Below are positions 6,401-7,103 of a stretch of 7,103 bases of DNA, in pieces. The notes under the pieces were generated by a model. It was not told the DNA's origin. It saw nothing but the letters and a program-made list of their open reading frames with translations, and ran no database searches. A program made the translations under genes and the position numbers. Position 1 is the stretch's first letter; the number at the start of each line of letters is the position of its first letter. The DNA is taken from positions 1 through 7,103 of the forward strand of contig JACNLN010000125.1 in assembly GCA_014381485.1 (NCBI GenBank), in the 5' to 3' direction. The DNA comes from Fidelibacterota bacterium (lineage in GTDB: Bacteria > Fidelibacterota > Marinisomatia > Marinisomatales > CAZVFT01).

Positions 6401-6945
6401 TTTCTGATTCCGGGAAAAAGAACTTATTGCTTCTTGCTCGACAAGCTATTGAATCCGTTATCAAAGGATCAAATCCACCAGAATTGGATCTCTATGAGCC
6501 CATTTTTGATGAAATCCACGGAGCTTTTGTAACCCTGTATCTTCATAATGAGTTAAAAGGGTGCATTGGAAATATCAACGGTAAATCCACGTTGAAGGAA
6601 GACATTTCAGAACTTGCTGTTGCATCTGCTACCAGAGATCACAGATTTAAACCAGTAAGCGCTGATGAGGTGGAGGATATTCACATAGAAATATCTGTCC
6701 TTTCCCCACTTGAGGAGGTGAAAGACACCTCAGAAATTGTCATTGGTGAACACGGATTGATAATCGAATCCGGATTTAATAGAGGGGTTTTGTTACCTCA
6801 GGTACCGGTGGAAGAAAACTGGGATACGATAACATTTCTTCAATTCACCTGTCAAAAAGCTGGATTAAGCCCAGACGATTGGAAATTGAGGAATACAAAG
6901 ATTTATCGATTTACAACGTTTAGATTTTCTGAATCGGAAGAATAG
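6397..6945 (+). CDS. amrA: AmmeMemoRadiSam system protein A (AMMECR1 domain)
   Basis: A 182-residue protein consisting essentially of one AMMECR1 domain, the family of the human gene deleted in the Alport/midface hypoplasia syndrome. Recognisable blocks are GAFVTLYLHNELKGCIGNI (42-60), holding the signature LKGCIG (usually LRGCIG; Lys54 replaces Arg), then AVASATRDHRFKPVSADEV (74-92), HIEISVLSPLEEV (96-108) and GVLLPQVPVEENWD (130-143), ending IYRFTTFRF (169-177). The invariant-looking Cys56 is kept. The function is unknown; conservation points to a ligand- or substrate-binding role with the Memo-like partner. The GTG start at 6397 overlaps the upstream TGA (GTGA, 4 bp), a classic coupling arrangement, and there is no good independent ribosome-binding site. 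No terminator is evident in the 60 bases after the stop. Confidence 0.94.
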   Translation: MISDSGKKNLLLLARQAIESVIKGSNPPELDLYEPIFDEIHGAFVTLYLHNELKGCIGNINGKSTLKEDISELAVASATRDHRFKPVSADEVEDIHIEISVLSPLEEVKDTSEIVIGEHGLIIESGFNRGVLLPQVPVEENWDTITFLQFTCQKAGLSPDDWKLRNTKIYRFTTFRFSESEE

Positions 6946-7006
6946 AAGAATCTTATTGAATTATTTATCCGTTATGAATTCACCGACCATAATTAAAAAC
7001 TCAAGT

Positions 7007-7103
7007 TTAACACATCATAAGCCTATGAGATTTAGACAGATAATCAATAGCCCAGTCGTTTACGCTCCTATAATCAAGGGAGAAACGCCGTGAACGGCGT
7101 ATC
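7007..7103 (-). CDS. Possible C-terminal end of a minus-strand gene (weak)
   Basis: On the minus strand a frame is open from the right edge of the window to a TAA at 7007-7009, giving 31 residues that include DYRSVNDWAIDYLSKSHRL. This composition resembles a real amphipathic helix, and a gene ending here would converge normally on the AMMECR1-like gene about 60 bp away. Against it, the RRSRR stretch at its upstream end is produced by the hairpin at 7085-7100. An opposing plus-strand frame of 39 codons (6974-7093) is also open over the same bases, so openness alone means little. No family is recognised. Confidence 0.2.
   Translation of the reverse strand, partial: IRRSRRFSLDYRSVNDWAIDYLSKSHRLMMC
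7085..7100. repeat. Short perfect hairpin at the window edge
   Basis: ACGCCG (7085-7090), a TGAA loop and CGGCGT (7095-7100) form a 6-bp GC-rich stem with a tetraloop. What follows is cut off after three bases, so a terminator T-run cannot be checked. Just upstream, CGTTT...CTCC (7057-7068) can pair with GGAGAAACG (7079-7087). That stem shares bases 7085-7087 with the hairpin, so the two folds exclude each other. The element could be a terminator, part of a longer repeat, or the leader of a gene to the right. Confidence 0.45.

Noticed and set aside
6974..7093. A 39-codon plus-strand open frame after the AMMECR1-like gene
   Set aside because: No ribosome-binding site and no recognisable sequence; it runs in register opposite an equally open minus-strand frame and ends inside the hairpin.

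Overview
The window carries six complete protein genes of ordinary bacterial type in two divergent blocks, separated by short repeat-bearing intergenic stretches. No rRNA, tRNA, CRISPR array, transposase or phage gene is visible. Base composition is moderately AT-rich and looks even across the genes. The protein set does not name the organism. The style of the intergenic DNA (a CCCCTCTCGAGAGGGG palindrome, a CCTTCGACAGGCTCAGG string, TGGTGATTGG-type tandem repeats) resembles what I remember from uncultured FCB-group bacteria such as Marinimicrobia. That placement is recollection and inference, not a search result.

Left block, minus strand (14-2692). Reading leftward, an alanine/glycine:cation symporter of the AGCS family is followed, after about 260 bp, by an inositol-1-monophosphatase-family gene (suhB type). 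The gap between them (824-1084) holds a roughly 88-bp element built of palindromes. The two genes have no obvious functional link and are too far apart for tight coupling.

Divergent intergenic region (2693-2937). It separates the symporter from lepA, holds one candidate promoter for each direction, and is crowded with short repeats: a 14-bp tandem duplication, a 17-bp string of a recurrent kind, and a 10-bp direct repeat bracketing about 134 bp.

Right block, plus strand (2938-6945). lepA (elongation factor 4) is followed 34 bp later by a CPBP/Abi-type intramembrane protease. After 54 bp come the B (Memo-like) and A (AMMECR1-like) components of the AmmeMemoRadiSam system, which overlap by 4 bp in a GTGA junction. 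The four genes could form one transcript, although a weak promoter candidate lies just before the Memo gene. The third partner, a radical SAM enzyme, is not in the window.

Right edge (6946-7103). No confident gene is present. A perfect 6-bp-stem hairpin lies in the last 20 bases. Two incompatible weak gene hints occur there: the tail of a minus-strand reading frame entering from the right, and a Shine-Dalgarno/GTG start leaving to the right.

The most interesting item is the AmmeMemoRadiSam A/B pair, a widespread but functionally unexplained system, next to a membrane protease and lacking its radical SAM partner here. I see nothing that qualifies as a clearly new system.
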